Notes: generated by a model from the sequence alone, not told the origin. A DNA stretch of 64,000 bases from Metaclostridioides mangenotii (GCF_017873185.1 NZ_JAGGJX010000004.1:124001-188000), one strand, 5' to 3'; shown: positions 46,418-56,392, counted from the first letter of the stretch. A program made the numbers and translations.

Positions 46418-48637
46418 TTAGCCAATCAACAACCCTTCTTTTTTAAATTTATTTAGTTTATAACCTAGGTTTGAGTATCTCTCATTGACCCTGTTATTTC
46501 TGATCATATGCTCTAAGTATTTGACTTCTCCTACTAAGATTACTAATTTTTTTGCCCTTGTTACCGCTGTATAGAGTAGGTTTCTGCTAAGCAACATTGG
46601 AGGTGCCCAAGTTATCGGTATTACTACTACTGGAAATTCACTCCCTTGGCTTTTGTGTATTGTAGTGCAGAAACTGTGCTCTAATTCATCTAATTCATCA
46701 TATGTGTACTCAACTATTCGCTCTTGATCAAATAGTGCATACAAAATCTTTTTTTGTTTGTCTATATGATATACATAGCCTATATCGCCATTGTATACTC
46801 CTTCCCCACTATCGCTTTGATCTTCATTTTCCCATTTTTTAGTGTAGTTGTTCTTAATCTGCATAATTTTATCGCCAACTCTGAAAAGTCGTTTTGAAAA
46901 AGTTTCTTCTACTTTATACTTTTCTTTTTTATTTAGGTACTTTTGAAGTAATATGTTTAAGTTGGTAACTCCCAAATCACCTTTTCTCATAGGAGATAGA
47001 ACTTGTATATCTTTTAGCTTATCCACCCCATAAAACTTTGGAAGTCTCTCGTTTATAAGCCCTATGATTTCACCTACAATGTCCTCAGGTGTTTCCTTTT
47101 TTATAAAAAAGAAATCTTTTCCCTTTGAATTTAGAAATAGCGGCTGTCCGTTATTAATTCTATGGGCGTTTACAACTATCATACTCTCCTGAGCTTGCCT
47201 GAAAATTTCAGTAAGTCTTACTACATTTATTACCTCTGAATCAATCATATCTTTTAATACATTACCTGCACCAACTGAGGGAAGTTGATCGCTGTCTCCA
47301 ACTAAAATTACTCTGGTTCCAACTTTTATAGCCTTAAGCAAATTATACATAAGAATTATATCCACCATAGATACCTCATCTACAATTACTACATCTGCCT
47401 TTATTGGATCATCTTCATTTTTGAAAAACATTAGATCATCATCCGTAGAAAATCCCATCTCAAGCAGCCTGTGAATAGTCTTAGCTTCTTTATTTGATGT
47501 TTCACTCATTCTCTTTGCCGCTCTTCCTGTAGGAGCTGTTAATACTACTTCTTTTTTATTCTTCTCAAATACCTTAATAATAGAATTAATAGTTGTAGTT
47601 TTACCTGTACCTGGACCTCCTGTTATGATTACCAGACCATTGTCTATGCACTCTTTTACTGCAGCTATTTGATTATTTGCAAGCTCTATTTCTTCTTCAT
47701 CTTCTACTTCTCTAATTTGTTCATCAATATCTACATTTAAATCGTCAAGCTTATGCTCCGATAGTTTTACAATTTGAGAGCACACTCCATTTTCAGATAA
47801 ATAGTATGACATTAAATACACTAGTTCTCGTCCTTCTATTTTTTCTATCTGAATTTTCTTGTTGTACACAAGCTCGTAAACACATTCTTCGATTATTTTT
47901 ACATCGATCTCAAGCAACTTTAGTGCATCTTGTATAAGTGTATTTTTAGGTAAATATGTATGACCGTTGTTTAAAGATAGATTTAAGGTATATATAATCC
48001 CTTGAGCTACTCTATTTTTAGAATCCTTCTCTATTCCAATTTTATCTGCAATATTATCGGCGATTTTAAACCCTATACCCCTTATATCTTCTGCAAGTTG
48101 ATATGGATTGTTGTTAATCACTTCAATCGATTTTTCTTTATATCTTTTAAATATTTTTAAGCAGTAACTTGGAGTAATTCCATATGGAGATAACTCTATA
48201 ATTACATTTCTAAGCTCTCTATCTTCTTCATAACTCTTTACAATTTGCTTTACTTTTTTACTTCCTATACCTTCAACTTCTTGAAGTCTTTCGGGTTCAT
48301 TTTGAATTACATTTAATGTATCTACTCCAAACTTGTCTATTATCCTCTTTGCCATCTTTTCTCCGATTCCATTTATCATGCCAGAAGACAGATAGACATG
48401 AATCCCCTCAAGTGAAGATGGCGTAATAGGCATAAAAGCATTTACCTCAAATTGCGACCCATAAACCTTATGGTTAACCCACTTACCTGAAACTTCTACG
48501 CTCTCTCCAACTGCTAGGGTTGGCATACAACCTACAATTACAACATCATCTTTTTCATTTGATAAATGTGCTATAGTATATCCGTTATCATCATTTTTAA
48601 ATACTATATCACTAACCATTCCCTCTAATCTTTCCAT
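46418..48637 (-). CDS. recD2: RecD2 helicase
   Basis: SF1B 5'-3' DNA helicase. N-terminal OB-like and helix-hairpin-helix parts (about 1-200, GIGEKMAKRIIDKFG; GIGSKKVKQIV) distinguish RecD2 from RecD. Walker A GGPGTGKTTTINS near 340, VDEVSMVD, and a C-terminal TTIHKSQGSEF motif. I favour the ATG at 48637 (MERLEGM) over 48643, since AGGAG is 7 bases from the former and only one base from the latter. Confidence 0.95.
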   Translation of the reverse strand: MERLEGMVSDIVFKNDDNGYTIAHLSNEKDDVVIVGCMPTLAVGESVEVSGKWVNHKVYGSQFEVNAFMPITPSSLEGIHVYLSSGMINGIGEKMAKRIIDKFGVDTLNVIQNEPERLQEVEGIGSKKVKQIVKSYEEDRELRNVIIELSPYGITPSYCLKIFKRYKEKSIEVINNNPYQLAEDIRGIGFKIADNIADKIGIEKDSKNRVAQGIIYTLNLSLNNGHTYLPKNTLIQDALKLLEIDVKIIEECVYELVYNKKIQIEKIEGRELVYLMSYYLSENGVCSQIVKLSEHKLDDLNVDIDEQIREVEDEEEIELANNQIAAVKECIDNGLVIITGGPGTGKTTTINSIIKVFEKNKKEVVLTAPTGRAAKRMSETSNKEAKTIHRLLEMGFSTDDDLMFFKNEDDPIKADVVIVDEVSMVDIILMYNLLKAIKVGTRVILVGDSDQLPSVGAGNVLKDMIDSEVINVVRLTEIFRQAQESMIVVNAHRINNGQPLFLNSKGKDFFFIKKETPEDIVGEIIGLINERLPKFYGVDKLKDIQVLSPMRKGDLGVTNLNILLQKYLNKKEKYKVEETFSKRLFRVGDKIMQIKNNYTKKWENEDQSDSGEGVYNGDIGYVYHIDKQKKILYALFDQERIVEYTYDELDELEHSFCTTIHKSQGSEFPVVVIPITWAPPMLLSRNLLYTAVTRAKKLVILVGEVKYLEHMIRNNRVNERYSNLGYKLNKFKKEGLLIG

Positions 48638-48770
48638 ATACATTCTCCTAAAACGAATAGTATTTCTATACTCGACTCTGATTCCAATTAATATTCATTT
48701 TAGCAGAAAAAAATTAAAAAGGCTATCGCTAGAAATTTTAGCAATTATAAAGCTCTAATTTTTTAGGCAA

Positions 48771-48807
48771 AAAAATAAGCATTGATACTCGCTTCAATGC
48801 TTATTTT
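48771..48807 (-). terminator. Terminator of the cobalamin-transport operon
   Basis: AAATAAGCATTGA and TCAATGCTTATTT pair, followed by T residues on the minus strand. Confidence 0.9.
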
Positions 48808-48822
48808 CCATTTATGTTCTAT

Positions 48823-49605
48823 TTATATACTTTTTCTATATTCTCTTGTCTCTTTCCATCTTTCCAATGATTCCAGCATAAATGCTCGTATATCAATATC
48901 ATATATATCTTTTAAAGTCTCCCCATCTAAAACACTCTTCGGATTTCCATAAGATACAAGCTCTCCATTGTGCATTATCGCTACATTATCGCCAAAATAC
49001 TGGACTAAATTCAGATCGTGAAGCACTCCTATAACAGTTTTATTGTTATCCTTTGCCCACTGAGTCAGATAGTTAAGTAGCTCAATTTGATGTTTTAAAT
49101 CCAGATGGTTTGTCGGTTCATCCAGCAAAATAATATCCGGATTCTGTGCTAATGTTCTAGCTAAAAATACTCTCTGGAGCTGACCACCAGATAATTCATC
49201 TATCATCTTGTCCTTCATATCATACAATCCAACTCTATTTATCACATCTGATATTATCAACTTGTCCTCTTTAGTCAAACTTTTAAGTATTCCCGTAGAA
49301 TGTGCATATCTTCCTAATGAAACTGCATCGTAAACACTGTACGGAAAATAAATCTGTGACATTTGACCCATTAATGCAATTTTTTTAGCTAATTCTTTTC
49401 TAGATAATGTTGAAACCTCTTTTAAATCTAACTTTATATTGCCTCTGTAATCTATAACATTTCCTATTGCTTTTAATAGTGTACTCTTTCCACTTCCATT
49501 AGGTCCAACTATACATAAGTTGTCGCCCTTATTTACTTTTATATTAATATTTTTTACTATATCTACTCCGTCATATCCACAGTAAAGATCGTTTATTTCT
49601 AACAC
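48823..49605 (-). CDS. btuD: Cobalamin-type ABC transporter ATPase
   Basis: ATP-binding subunit of an FecCD/BtuCD-type importer, 260 aa. Walker A GPNGSGKSTLLKAIG, signature LSGGQLQRVFLA, Walker B DIILLDEPTNHLD. The start is GTG at 49605 with AGGTGAT upstream, overlapping the permease end region. The cobalamin riboswitch before the operon makes a B12 or precursor substrate likely. Confidence 0.9.
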   Translation of the reverse strand: MLEINDLYCGYDGVDIVKNINIKVNKGDNLCIVGPNGSGKSTLLKAIGNVIDYRGNIKLDLKEVSTLSRKELAKKIALMGQMSQIYFPYSVYDAVSLGRYAHSTGILKSLTKEDKLIISDVINRVGLYDMKDKMIDELSGGQLQRVFLARTLAQNPDIILLDEPTNHLDLKHQIELLNYLTQWAKDNNKTVIGVLHDLNLVQYFGDNVAIMHNGELVSYGNPKSVLDGETLKDIYDIDIRAFMLESLERWKETREYRKSI

Positions 49606-49613
49606 ATTATCAC

Positions 49614-50627
49614 CTATCTCTTTTTAAAATATACCCATGCAAAGAAAGGAGCTCCTATTATTGCGGTTATTGCTCCAACTGGAAGTTCTGATGGAGATAC
49701 AATAGTTCTCGCGATTAAATCAGTTACTACCATTAAACTTCCCCCAACAATAAAAGACATGGGTATAACATATCTATGGCTTGATCCGACTATTTTTCGC
49801 GCCACATGCGGTGCTATCAAATCGACAAACCCAATTGTACCACTAAGTGATACAGCTCCACCCGTAAGTATAGAAGAAAATATAAAGAGCTTCTTTTTTA
49901 CGCTTTGAGTCTCCACTCCGACCGATTTTGCCTGTTCTTCTCCAAATGTCAGTATATCCATTTCTTTTGTATATCTTAGTACACCAAGTGTTCCTATTAT
50001 AAAGAATGGAAGAATAAGCCTTACATAGAGCCATCCTTTCATAGCAAAACTTCCCATCTGCCAAAGTGATACAGCTTTTAACTCATTTGAGAAAAGTGCA
50101 GTTAATGTTGTAAGTAAAGCATTTACAAATAGTGAGAAAACCATACCACAAAGTATTATCGTATTGTTAGACATAGTTTTATCTATTTTATTTGAAAAAA
50201 CTATCACCGAATAAACAGTAATAAGGCCGAATAAAAATCCAACAATCGGTAGAGTAAATCCACTTATTATAGGAATAGACAGTCCAGTTATTATAACAAT
50301 TCCCGCTCCTAAAGATGCTCCTGATGATACACCTAATGTATACGGTGAAGCTAGTTGATTTTTTAGTATAGATTGAACTACCGCTCCACTTATTGATAAA
50401 CATCCACCGACTATAAACGCAAGTAATACCCTAGGAAGCCTTAATTTCCATACTATAGAAATATTTTTAGCATCTATATAATTTTGCATTGGTAAGTTAA
50501 ATATTTTATCAATAATTATCACAATGGTGTCGTATATACTAATGTTGGAACTTCCTAAAGACGTTCCAACACAAATAATGAAAAATGCAAACGCAATACT
50601 AACTAAAATCTTATTTCTATTTGTCAT
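49614..50627 (-). CDS. btuC: Cobalamin-type ABC transporter permease
   Basis: FecCD-family membrane subunit, 337 aa with about nine to ten helices. The conserved LPRVLLAFIVGGCLSISGAV (near 70) and GFVDLIAPHVARKIVGSSHR (near 265) segments are present; the latter is the coupling helix to the ATPase. Its start overlaps the end of the binding-protein gene by 11 bases. Confidence 0.92.
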   Translation of the reverse strand: MTNRNKILVSIAFAFFIICVGTSLGSSNISIYDTIVIIIDKIFNLPMQNYIDAKNISIVWKLRLPRVLLAFIVGGCLSISGAVVQSILKNQLASPYTLGVSSGASLGAGIVIITGLSIPIISGFTLPIVGFLFGLITVYSVIVFSNKIDKTMSNNTIILCGMVFSLFVNALLTTLTALFSNELKAVSLWQMGSFAMKGWLYVRLILPFFIIGTLGVLRYTKEMDILTFGEEQAKSVGVETQSVKKKLFIFSSILTGGAVSLSGTIGFVDLIAPHVARKIVGSSHRYVIPMSFIVGGSLMVVTDLIARTIVSPSELPVGAITAIIGAPFFAWVYFKKR

Positions 50628-51525
50628 ACTTATCTGGATATACAGCTTTTGCCATTTGCTTTAATGCAAGTATTATATGGTTTGATGGGCGTGAAGATGA
50701 ATCTGTATCAATTTGATGAATATCATTATTTTTAACTGCGGTGATATTTTCAAATCCTTCTCTATTTTTTAATTCATCAACAGGATTATCTGTATAGTTT
50801 ACGTTAGTAAGTATTACATCAGGATTTTTATTTATGACTGCTTCTCCACTTGGAGATATCCAGCTTTTTTCGTCTGCAAATACATTTTTAGCTCCAATTA
50901 TATCAATCATCTCATTTAAGAAAGTGTCATCTCCAAAAGTGTATATACTAGGAGCTGGTGATAATTCAAAATAAACCGATTTTTTATCTTTTATCGTAGC
51001 TCCTACCTTAGATATTTCGGCTACTTCAGACTTCATATCTTTTACTAGTTTATCGCCCTTCTCTTTTACATTTAAAGTATTTGATATGAACTCAATATCT
51101 TTGTATATGCCATCAATACTATCGCTACTTGGTATATAAACTACTGGTATTCCAGATTCACTAACTAATTTAAACGGATCTTCACCAGTTCCAGTTTTAT
51201 TGTGACCAGAAGCTATAATTAAATCAGGTTCTAATCCTATTATTGCTTCAGCATCAGGGTTAGAAAAATCAATCTTAGTTACATCTTTACCAACGCCCTT
51301 TATTGGCCCCGAGAAGCTGTCTACTGCAACCAACTTATCTGCAAGTCCTAAATCCGCTATAATCTCAGTATTCGATGGAGCTGTTGATATTATTTTTTCT
51401 ATCTTATTTGGGACTTCAACTTTATTTCCCAATCTATCTGTAACTTCTCTTTCTGTTTTTTGACTACATCCAACTAATGCTATCATCAGCACAGTCATTA
51501 TAATTGCTATCAATCTCTTTTTCAT
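50617..51525 (-). CDS. btuF: Cobalamin-type ABC transporter substrate-binding lipoprotein
   Basis: 302 aa lipoprotein: signal peptide with lipobox LVGC (Cys at residue 20), then a two-lobed FepB/BtuF fold with EKIISTAPSNTEIIADLGL and a long linking helix. It captures the ligand outside the membrane for BtuCD. Neighbouring genes and the cobalamin riboswitch support a corrinoid ligand; the fold alone also serves siderophores. Confidence 0.9.
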   Translation of the reverse strand: MKKRLIAIIMTVLMIALVGCSQKTEREVTDRLGNKVEVPNKIEKIISTAPSNTEIIADLGLADKLVAVDSFSGPIKGVGKDVTKIDFSNPDAEAIIGLEPDLIIASGHNKTGTGEDPFKLVSESGIPVVYIPSSDSIDGIYKDIEFISNTLNVKEKGDKLVKDMKSEVAEISKVGATIKDKKSVYFELSPAPSIYTFGDDTFLNEMIDIIGAKNVFADEKSWISPSGEAVINKNPDVILTNVNYTDNPVDELKNREGFENITAVKNNDIHQIDTDSSSRPSNHIILALKQMAKAVYPDKYDK

Positions 51526-51549
51526 ATGATTTTCTCCTTAATTTTTTTA

Positions 51550-52056
51550 TTAATAAACTCTGCTTGTAAATTCTGTTTCCTCGAGACCATCCTCTTTGTT
51601 TAGCTTTAATGCCAAAACAAAAAAATATCCCGAGTATAAATTTACAAAATCAAATAAAATATCTTCTACATCATTTCCTTGCTGTTTGTATCTGCTCAAA
51701 AGTCTAATTAAAGACTTGCATTTACTTCTTATGACATGACAATACGAAGCTTGTATACACCCTTGTGGTAAAACAAACTTAGTAAAAGTATCTTTTACTT
51801 CTTCTTGAATATCTGACACTTTTTTGGCAAGCCAAGACAGCTCTTCCTCTGTAACAGCAACTTTTGTTCTCAGAGATGGATTGATATGATACATTATTTC
51901 ATTGATTTTGCTTAAATCTTCTCCTAGATCTTCATTACTTACCATTGATCTAAGTAACCCAATCATGCTTGATATTTCGTCTGTCAAAATTTCAAAATCA
52001 CATCTTAGGTCTGAAGATTCATCATACAAAAAAGGATATGCTAAATATTTATTCAT
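51550..52056 (-). CDS. Divergent cobalamin adenosyltransferase-like protein
   Basis: 168 aa related to PduO-type ATP:cob(I)alamin adenosyltransferases. DLRCDFEILTDEISSMIGLL aligns with the RxE-YGTVDELNS region, and FVLPQG...CHVIRSKCKSLIR aligns with the LPxG...LHxxRxxxRRAER signature. The N-terminal nucleotide motif (TxTGDxGxTSL) is missing. First gene under the cobalamin riboswitch. It may be a trimmed enzyme or a corrinoid-binding relative. Confidence 0.75.
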   Translation of the reverse strand: MNKYLAYPFLYDESSDLRCDFEILTDEISSMIGLLRSMVSNEDLGEDLSKINEIMYHINPSLRTKVAVTEEELSWLAKKVSDIQEEVKDTFTKFVLPQGCIQASYCHVIRSKCKSLIRLLSRYKQQGNDVEDILFDFVNLYSGYFFVLALKLNKEDGLEETEFTSRVY

Positions 52057-52154
52057 TTGTTTCCTCCTAACATAGTATTGTTAGGTAAAATGCTTAAATT
52101 TAAGACTAAAATTATCTTATTTAAGTCTAACATCCTACCCTCAGAAGATATTAG

Positions 52155-52306
52155 CTATATATTGGGCAGTTCTCCCGGCTTAACTTCATCCTCGATCTTA
52201 CCTTCCCGAATTTGATCAGTGGTATTTTAAGATCTCGTCCATATCACGGTTACTGGGTTAGCTTGGAATTTCAATCCAATTCCCTATTAAGTCATCTTGA
52301 CACCAA
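52155..52306 (-). promoter_or_regulatory. Cobalamin riboswitch
   Basis: The minus strand shows GGTGTCAAGATGACTTAATA, GGGAATTGGATTGAAATTCC, GCTAACCCAGTAACCGTGA, CCACTGATCAAATTCGGGAA and GCCGGGAGAACTGCC, the ordered core of the adenosylcobalamin aptamer. It heads the adenosyltransferase-btuF-btuC-btuD unit. Confidence 0.95.
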
Positions 52307-52365
52307 ATATATTTTTAACCTCTATTCCAATTAAAATATACCTTATTTTTAGATTTTTATCAATA

Positions 52366-52406
52366 AAAAAAGAGATAGTCTCTTTTTTTTGAGTCTATCT
52401 CTTTTT
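52366..52406 (-). terminator. metK terminator
   Basis: AAAAAGAGATAG and CTATCTCTTTTT pair, followed by T on the minus strand. Confidence 0.9.
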
Positions 52407-52431
52407 ACTTTATTGTCTATTAAATTAATTC

Positions 52432-53619
52432 TTAAAGCGCTTCTTTTCTAAGTAACTCTGCTTTATCTGTTCTCTCCCATGGTACATCTATATCCGTTCT
52501 ACCAAAGTGTCCATACGCAGCTACTTGTCTATATATTGGTTTTTTAAGATCTAGGTCCCTTATTATCGCACCCGGTCTTAAATCGAAATGCTTTTCTACT
52601 AATTCCACTAATTTTGCTTCTGCTACTTTTCCTGTTCCAAAAGTATCTATAAATATTGATAATGGTCTTGCTACACCAATCGCATAAGCAAGCTCTATTT
52701 CACATTTATCCGCAAGTCCAGCAGCAACTATGTTTTTAGCTACATATCTAGCTGCATAAGCTGCTGATCTATCAACTTTCGTAGGATCTTTACCTGAGAA
52801 TGCTCCCCCGCCGTGTCTTGAGTATCCTCCGTAAGTATCTATGATGATCTTTCTTCCTGTAAGTCCTGTGTCGCCTTGAGGTCCACCTATAACGAATCTT
52901 CCAGTTGGATTGATGTATATTTTAGTTTCATCGTCAAGTAATTCTGCTGGTATAACAGCCTTTATTACATGTTCAATTAGATCTTTTCTTATAGTCTCTG
53001 TTTCTACAGTTTCACAGTGTTGTGCTGATATAAGTATAGTGTGAACTCTAACAGCTTTGTCTCCCTCGTACTCTACTGTAACTTGTGTTTTTCCATCCGG
53101 TCTTAAATAATCCAAAGTTCTATCTTTTCTAACTTCTGTAAGTCTTCTAGATAATTTGTGAGCTAGTGATATAGGCAAAGGCATTAATTCAGGAGTTTCA
53201 TTGCAAGCAAATCCAAACATTATCCCTTGGTCACCTGCTCCTACCTTTTCTATTTCTTCATTTGTCATCTCACCAGTTTTACTTTCAAGGCCCTCGTCGA
53301 CACCCATTGCTATATCCACTGATTGCTCATCTATAGATGTAATTACCGCACATGTATCGCCATCAAATCCGTATTTAGCTCTTGTGTACCCTATATCTTG
53401 TACCGTTTTTCTAACTAATTTTGGGATATCAACATAAGCCGATGTGCTTATCTCTCCCGCTACTAAAACTAGCCCTGTTGTAACTGTAGTTTCACAAGCT
53501 ACTCTTGAATTAACATCTTTTCTTAATAATTCATCAAGAATTGCATCTGATATCTGATCACAGATTTTATCTGGATGCCCTTCAGTTACAGACTCTGATG
53601 TAAATAAATGTCTCGCCAT
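52432..53619 (-). CDS. metK: S-adenosylmethionine synthetase
   Basis: Makes S-adenosylmethionine from methionine and ATP. Three-domain fold, 395 aa: [17 protein letters not shown] near the N terminus, the [13 protein letters not shown] core motif and the [19 protein letters not shown] phosphate loop are all intact. Ribosome binding site GGAGGAT. It is preceded by a SAM-I riboswitch, so SAM represses its own synthesis. Confidence 0.98.
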   Translation of the reverse strand: MARHLFTSESVTEGHPDKICDQISDAILDELLRKDVNSRVACETTVTTGLVLVAGEISTSAYVDIPKLVRKTVQDIGYTRAKYGFDGDTCAVITSIDEQSVDIAMGVDEGLESKTGEMTNEEIEKVGAGDQGIMFGFACNETPELMPLPISLAHKLSRRLTEVRKDRTLDYLRPDGKTQVTVEYEGDKAVRVHTILISAQHCETVETETIRKDLIEHVIKAVIPAELLDDETKIYINPTGRFVIGGPQGDTGLTGRKIIIDTYGGYSRHGGGAFSGKDPTKVDRSAAYAARYVAKNIVAAGLADKCEIELAYAIGVARPLSIFIDTFGTGKVAEAKLVELVEKHFDLRPGAIIRDLDLKKPIYRQVAAYGHFGRTDIDVPWERTDKAELLRKEAL

Positions 53620-53694
53620 TTTCTAATCCTCCTATTTTACTATTTATTTTATCCATTTTACCTTATTCAAATGAACTATTTCTCACGAATGACA
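53620..53694. other. metK leader between the terminator and the start
   Basis: Short AT-rich stretch with the ribosome binding site; nothing else. Confidence 0.3.
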
Positions 53695-53730
53695 ATCAAA
53701 AAAACCTCTTCTATATTCCACAGAAGAGGT
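53695..53730 (-). terminator. SAM riboswitch terminator
   Basis: AACCTCTTCTGTGG and a matching AGAAGAGGTT arm form the stem, followed by TTTTTTT on the minus strand. Confidence 0.9.
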
Positions 53731-53754
53731 TAATTAACGTAATAATGCATTAAT

Positions 53755-53870
53755 CAACTGACCTCATCTCTCAAGACAATTGTCTTGTAGGAATTAGCAC
53801 CTTCTCCCATATGGGTGGTTGCTGGGCTTCAAAGGGCCTATCCCTCAGCCTCTCTTGATAAGGTAATCAA
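53755..53870 (-). promoter_or_regulatory. SAM-I riboswitch (S-box)
   Basis: The minus strand reads CTTATCAAGAGAGGCTGAGG, GGCCCTTTGAAGCCCAGCAA, GGTGCTAATTCC and GAGAGATGAGG in order, the full S-box core, and is followed by a terminator before metK. Confidence 0.97.
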
Positions 53871-53884
53871 GAATTTAATTTTTT

Positions 53885-54526
53885 ATACTATTTAATACTA
53901 CTATTTTTGTTTTAAACTGTCAATATTTTTGTGGGACATGTGCAATTTTTTAGTATACTTTTATATTATTATTTGAGAAGTATTTAAATCTTATTCGTTA
54001 TATAGTAAATATAAAAAATTATAGTATATATGTATTAATCTAATTTACTTTATTTAAGCTAATTGAATGAAAATATGGTATTTTATATGTTAAAATTGAG
54101 CAGCAAAATAGGTATCTTGATTATAATTTATTGATTTTAGGTTTTACAGAAATAGTCGATTAAGATTTAGTTTTATATACGATAACTATTATTGAAGGAA
54201 TATTTTTACTAATGGACGCATTTTATTACTATAGGATCTCCGATGTTAAGTTATATTCTATAGCAAACTCTATAATAATAATTGTTCCTGTTACATATTT
54301 ATCTACTAATTAATTATTTCAACAAGATACTATCTCAAATTGTAAATATCATCTAAATGAAAGTTAATTAGCAAAAAATAAACAGTATAAAAAACATTTT
54401 TATCGTTGATAAACAACTATAAAAAATAATAGACGACCCTTCTTATGTATATTTCGTGAATATATTCAAATAATGGTATTTTCCACTACAGATATTCATA
54501 TATATCTTTTGAAGGGGGTGTTCCTA
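53885..54526. other. Long gap upstream of yyaC with a short ORF
   Basis: AT-rich with no large gene. A small membrane-peptide frame lies at 54212-54313. No hairpin or promoter stands out clearly. Confidence 0.4.
54212..54313 (+). CDS. Possible small membrane peptide (33 aa)
   Basis: MDAFYYYRISDVKLYSIANS followed by IIIIVPVTYLSTN. Hydrophilic N-terminal half and a single transmembrane helix. GAAGGA lies 13 bases before the ATG, a long spacing. The frame stays open upstream for 11 codons, so it may instead be the tail of a decayed gene. Confidence 0.3.
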   Translation: MDAFYYYRISDVKLYSIANSIIIIVPVTYLSTN

Positions 54527-55036
54527 TTGTATTTGACCAAAGTAAACTACAGTGAGGAAAACGCAGTTGATCTCCTTAGTTCATCCCTCAAAGGCATAAT
54601 AGATGACGACACCATAGTAGTTTGTATAGGAACAGATAGGGCTATTGGCGATACTCTTGGCCCTTTAGTTGGAACAATCTTAAAAAAAAGCAGTTACAAA
54701 TACCCTGTATACGGAACACTAGATAACCCTATTCACGCACTAAATATATATGAATCTTTAGATGAGATTAAAAACAAACATCTAAATGGCAATTTTTTAG
54801 CCATAGACGCTTGTCTAGGATCGCAAAGCACTATAGGAAATATACAAATAAGAGAAGGACCTATTCTCCCTGGAAAAGGTGTCGGAAAGAAACTCCCCCA
54901 GATAGGTAACTATTCTATTGTGGGAATTGTGGATAAAATAGATGAAAACAACAGATTTTCGTTTAATAACATACGTTTAAGCTTTATCTTTGATTTAGCT
55001 GAGGCCATTGCTCTTTCAATATTAGTATCTACCTGA
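54527..55036 (+). CDS. yyaC: Sporulation protein YyaC (Gpr-like protease family)
   Basis: 169 aa from the TTG at 54527. DUF1256/YyaC family, related to the Gpr spore protease fold. GTDRAIGDTLGPLVGTIL, GTLDNPIHALN and FLAIDACLGS are the conserved segments. A long AAGGGGGT ribosome binding site stands at proper distance from the TTG, which beats the upstream ATG at 54473. Sporulation-associated; exact activity is not established. Confidence 0.9.
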   Translation: MYLTKVNYSEENAVDLLSSSLKGIIDDDTIVVCIGTDRAIGDTLGPLVGTILKKSSYKYPVYGTLDNPIHALNIYESLDEIKNKHLNGNFLAIDACLGSQSTIGNIQIREGPILPGKGVGKKLPQIGNYSIVGIVDKIDENNRFSFNNIRLSFIFDLAEAIALSILVST

Positions 55037-55069
55037 TCATTATACATAACAGCAAGGGTAGGTGATATT

Positions 55070-55174
55070 CTGAGAAAGGTATGTAAATTTTTTGTTCAAT
55101 TTGCACTAATAAGCATTGTTTTTAAAGTATTCTTATTTCCAGTATTATTAAAAGTCACAAATGATAACATTTAA
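55070..55174 (+). CDS. Possible amphipathic membrane peptide (34 aa)
   Basis: Frame RKVCKFFVQFALISIVFKVF followed by LFPVLLKVTNDNI, mostly hydrophobic with scattered lysines. AGGTG lies 5 bases before a CTG (55070) in place of ATG, so initiation is doubtful. It sits between yyaC and its terminator. Confidence 0.3.
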   Translation: MRKVCKFFVQFALISIVFKVFLFPVLLKVTNDNI

Positions 55175-55180
55175 CTAAAG

Positions 55181-55241
55181 AAAAGGTGTATTTTGGAGTA
55201 AAGTTATATAAAACTCTTATCTCTCAAATACACCTTTTTTT
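55181..55241 (+). terminator. Terminator after yyaC
   Basis: AAAAGGTGTATTT pairs with AAATACACCTTTT, followed by T on the plus strand. Long loop. The minus-strand reading also ends the 55302-56189 gene. Confidence 0.85.
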
Positions 55242-55301
55242 ATTTAAATCTCTGACTATATTTATTTCTATTTTTATTCGTTTATATTCATTTGTATTTG
55301 T

Positions 55302-56189
55302 TTATATGTTTTTATTTTCACTTTTTTGCTTTATCATTTCGGCAAGTTGATTTGGACCTATAGAATTTGAAATCGAGTTTATTGCCGTTATTTGTCTCTT
55401 ATCTTTCCCTTCAAAACTATACAATATCTCCGTACTGTAACAATAATTTAATGCTTTTCTATCCAATGTGAAAGGAACTTCTACTTTTGATCTCTTTCCT
55501 GGCTTTATTGTTATATTATTTTTAAGTTCTTCAAGTTTAAAATACTTGTCATCATTTACTCTAATTTCTTTAATTACTATATCTGTTTTATTTTTATTAT
55601 CTATCTCTGTATCGAATGAACTTTTAAAATAATCTTGTGACTCATATTCAGTACCCTCGCCTAAACTCATAAAACCACTACCTACCGTGAATTCTAAATC
55701 CGCTCCGACTTCCTCTCTTGGATAAACTTTTAAATTAAATTTACCTAAATTGATTTTGTGCATTTCCTTATTACCAGTTATTTCGACTTCCATATCATCA
55801 AGTTTAAATTCACCTGATTTTGAAGGTGTGGCATTTATAAACAATGAATATGTTTGGTAGTATTTTTTATATTGTTTCACTTCATTGTCTATTTTCTCTA
55901 ATCTTATATCAGCAATCTCTAAATTCTCATTTCCCTTTAGCAGCATTGTTGTTCCTTCTCCAAACTCATCATCAAAATCATAAATATTCATCTGTATCAA
56001 AAAACACTCACCAGCTGACGTGATAATATTACTTGACCATTTGTTGTCTACAATTAATTCTTTATTACTTGAAAGTATTCTTTTATTTTTAAAAGTAATC
56101 CTTTCTGCATTATCTGTTTTTATAAATGTGCTGAGTACTAATAATGTTACGGCTAATACTATTATTCTTACTAAAACTTTTTTTGACAT
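55302..56189 (-). CDS. Membrane-anchored extracellular protein, unknown
   Basis: 295 aa. One N-terminal hydrophobic helix (VRIIVLAVTLLVLSTFI) serves as signal anchor, then a soluble region with beta-rich segments (about 40-280; e.g. DIVIKEIRVNDDKYFKLEEL, VEVPFTLDRKALNY), suggesting Ig-like or CARDB-like modules. No catalytic motif seen. Preceded by a structured leader (56393-56518) with a terminator. Not recognised by name; located between yyaC/metK and fabZ. Confidence 0.8.
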   Translation of the reverse strand: MSKKVLVRIIVLAVTLLVLSTFIKTDNAERITFKNKRILSSNKELIVDNKWSSNIITSAGECFLIQMNIYDFDDEFGEGTTMLLKGNENLEIADIRLEKIDNEVKQYKKYYQTYSLFINATPSKSGEFKLDDMEVEITGNKEMHKINLGKFNLKVYPREEVGADLEFTVGSGFMSLGEGTEYESQDYFKSSFDTEIDNKNKTDIVIKEIRVNDDKYFKLEELKNNITIKPGKRSKVEVPFTLDRKALNYCYSTEILYSFEGKDKRQITAINSISNSIGPNQLAEMIKQKSENKNI

Positions 56190-56331
56190 ATCTTAATTCT
56201 CCCAAGCCAATTATATAATTACTTCATATTATATAATATTTTGAGCATGATAATAACTATTATTTTTACTATTTATATTTAATTTAAAGTATTAGCTTTT
56301 TGTATTTTATTTTATAACTTCAATAAAACAT

Positions 56332-56379
56332 TAAATCCCTTATACATTATATGTTTAACATTTAATGTATAAGGGATTT
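56332..56379 (-). terminator. Terminator downstream of the unknown RNA structure
   Basis: AAATCCCTTATACATTA pairs with TAATGTATAAGGGATTT, an almost uninterrupted 17-bp stem, followed by T-rich sequence on the minus strand. About 140 bases before the gene start. Confidence 0.85.
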
Positions 56380-56392
56380 ATTAATATTTTTA

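Larger units (their letters stand above)
52057..52431. other. Cobalamin riboswitch region and metK terminator
   Basis: Contains the cobalamin aptamer (52155-52306) and the metK terminator (52366-52406). No coding frame. Confidence 0.6.
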
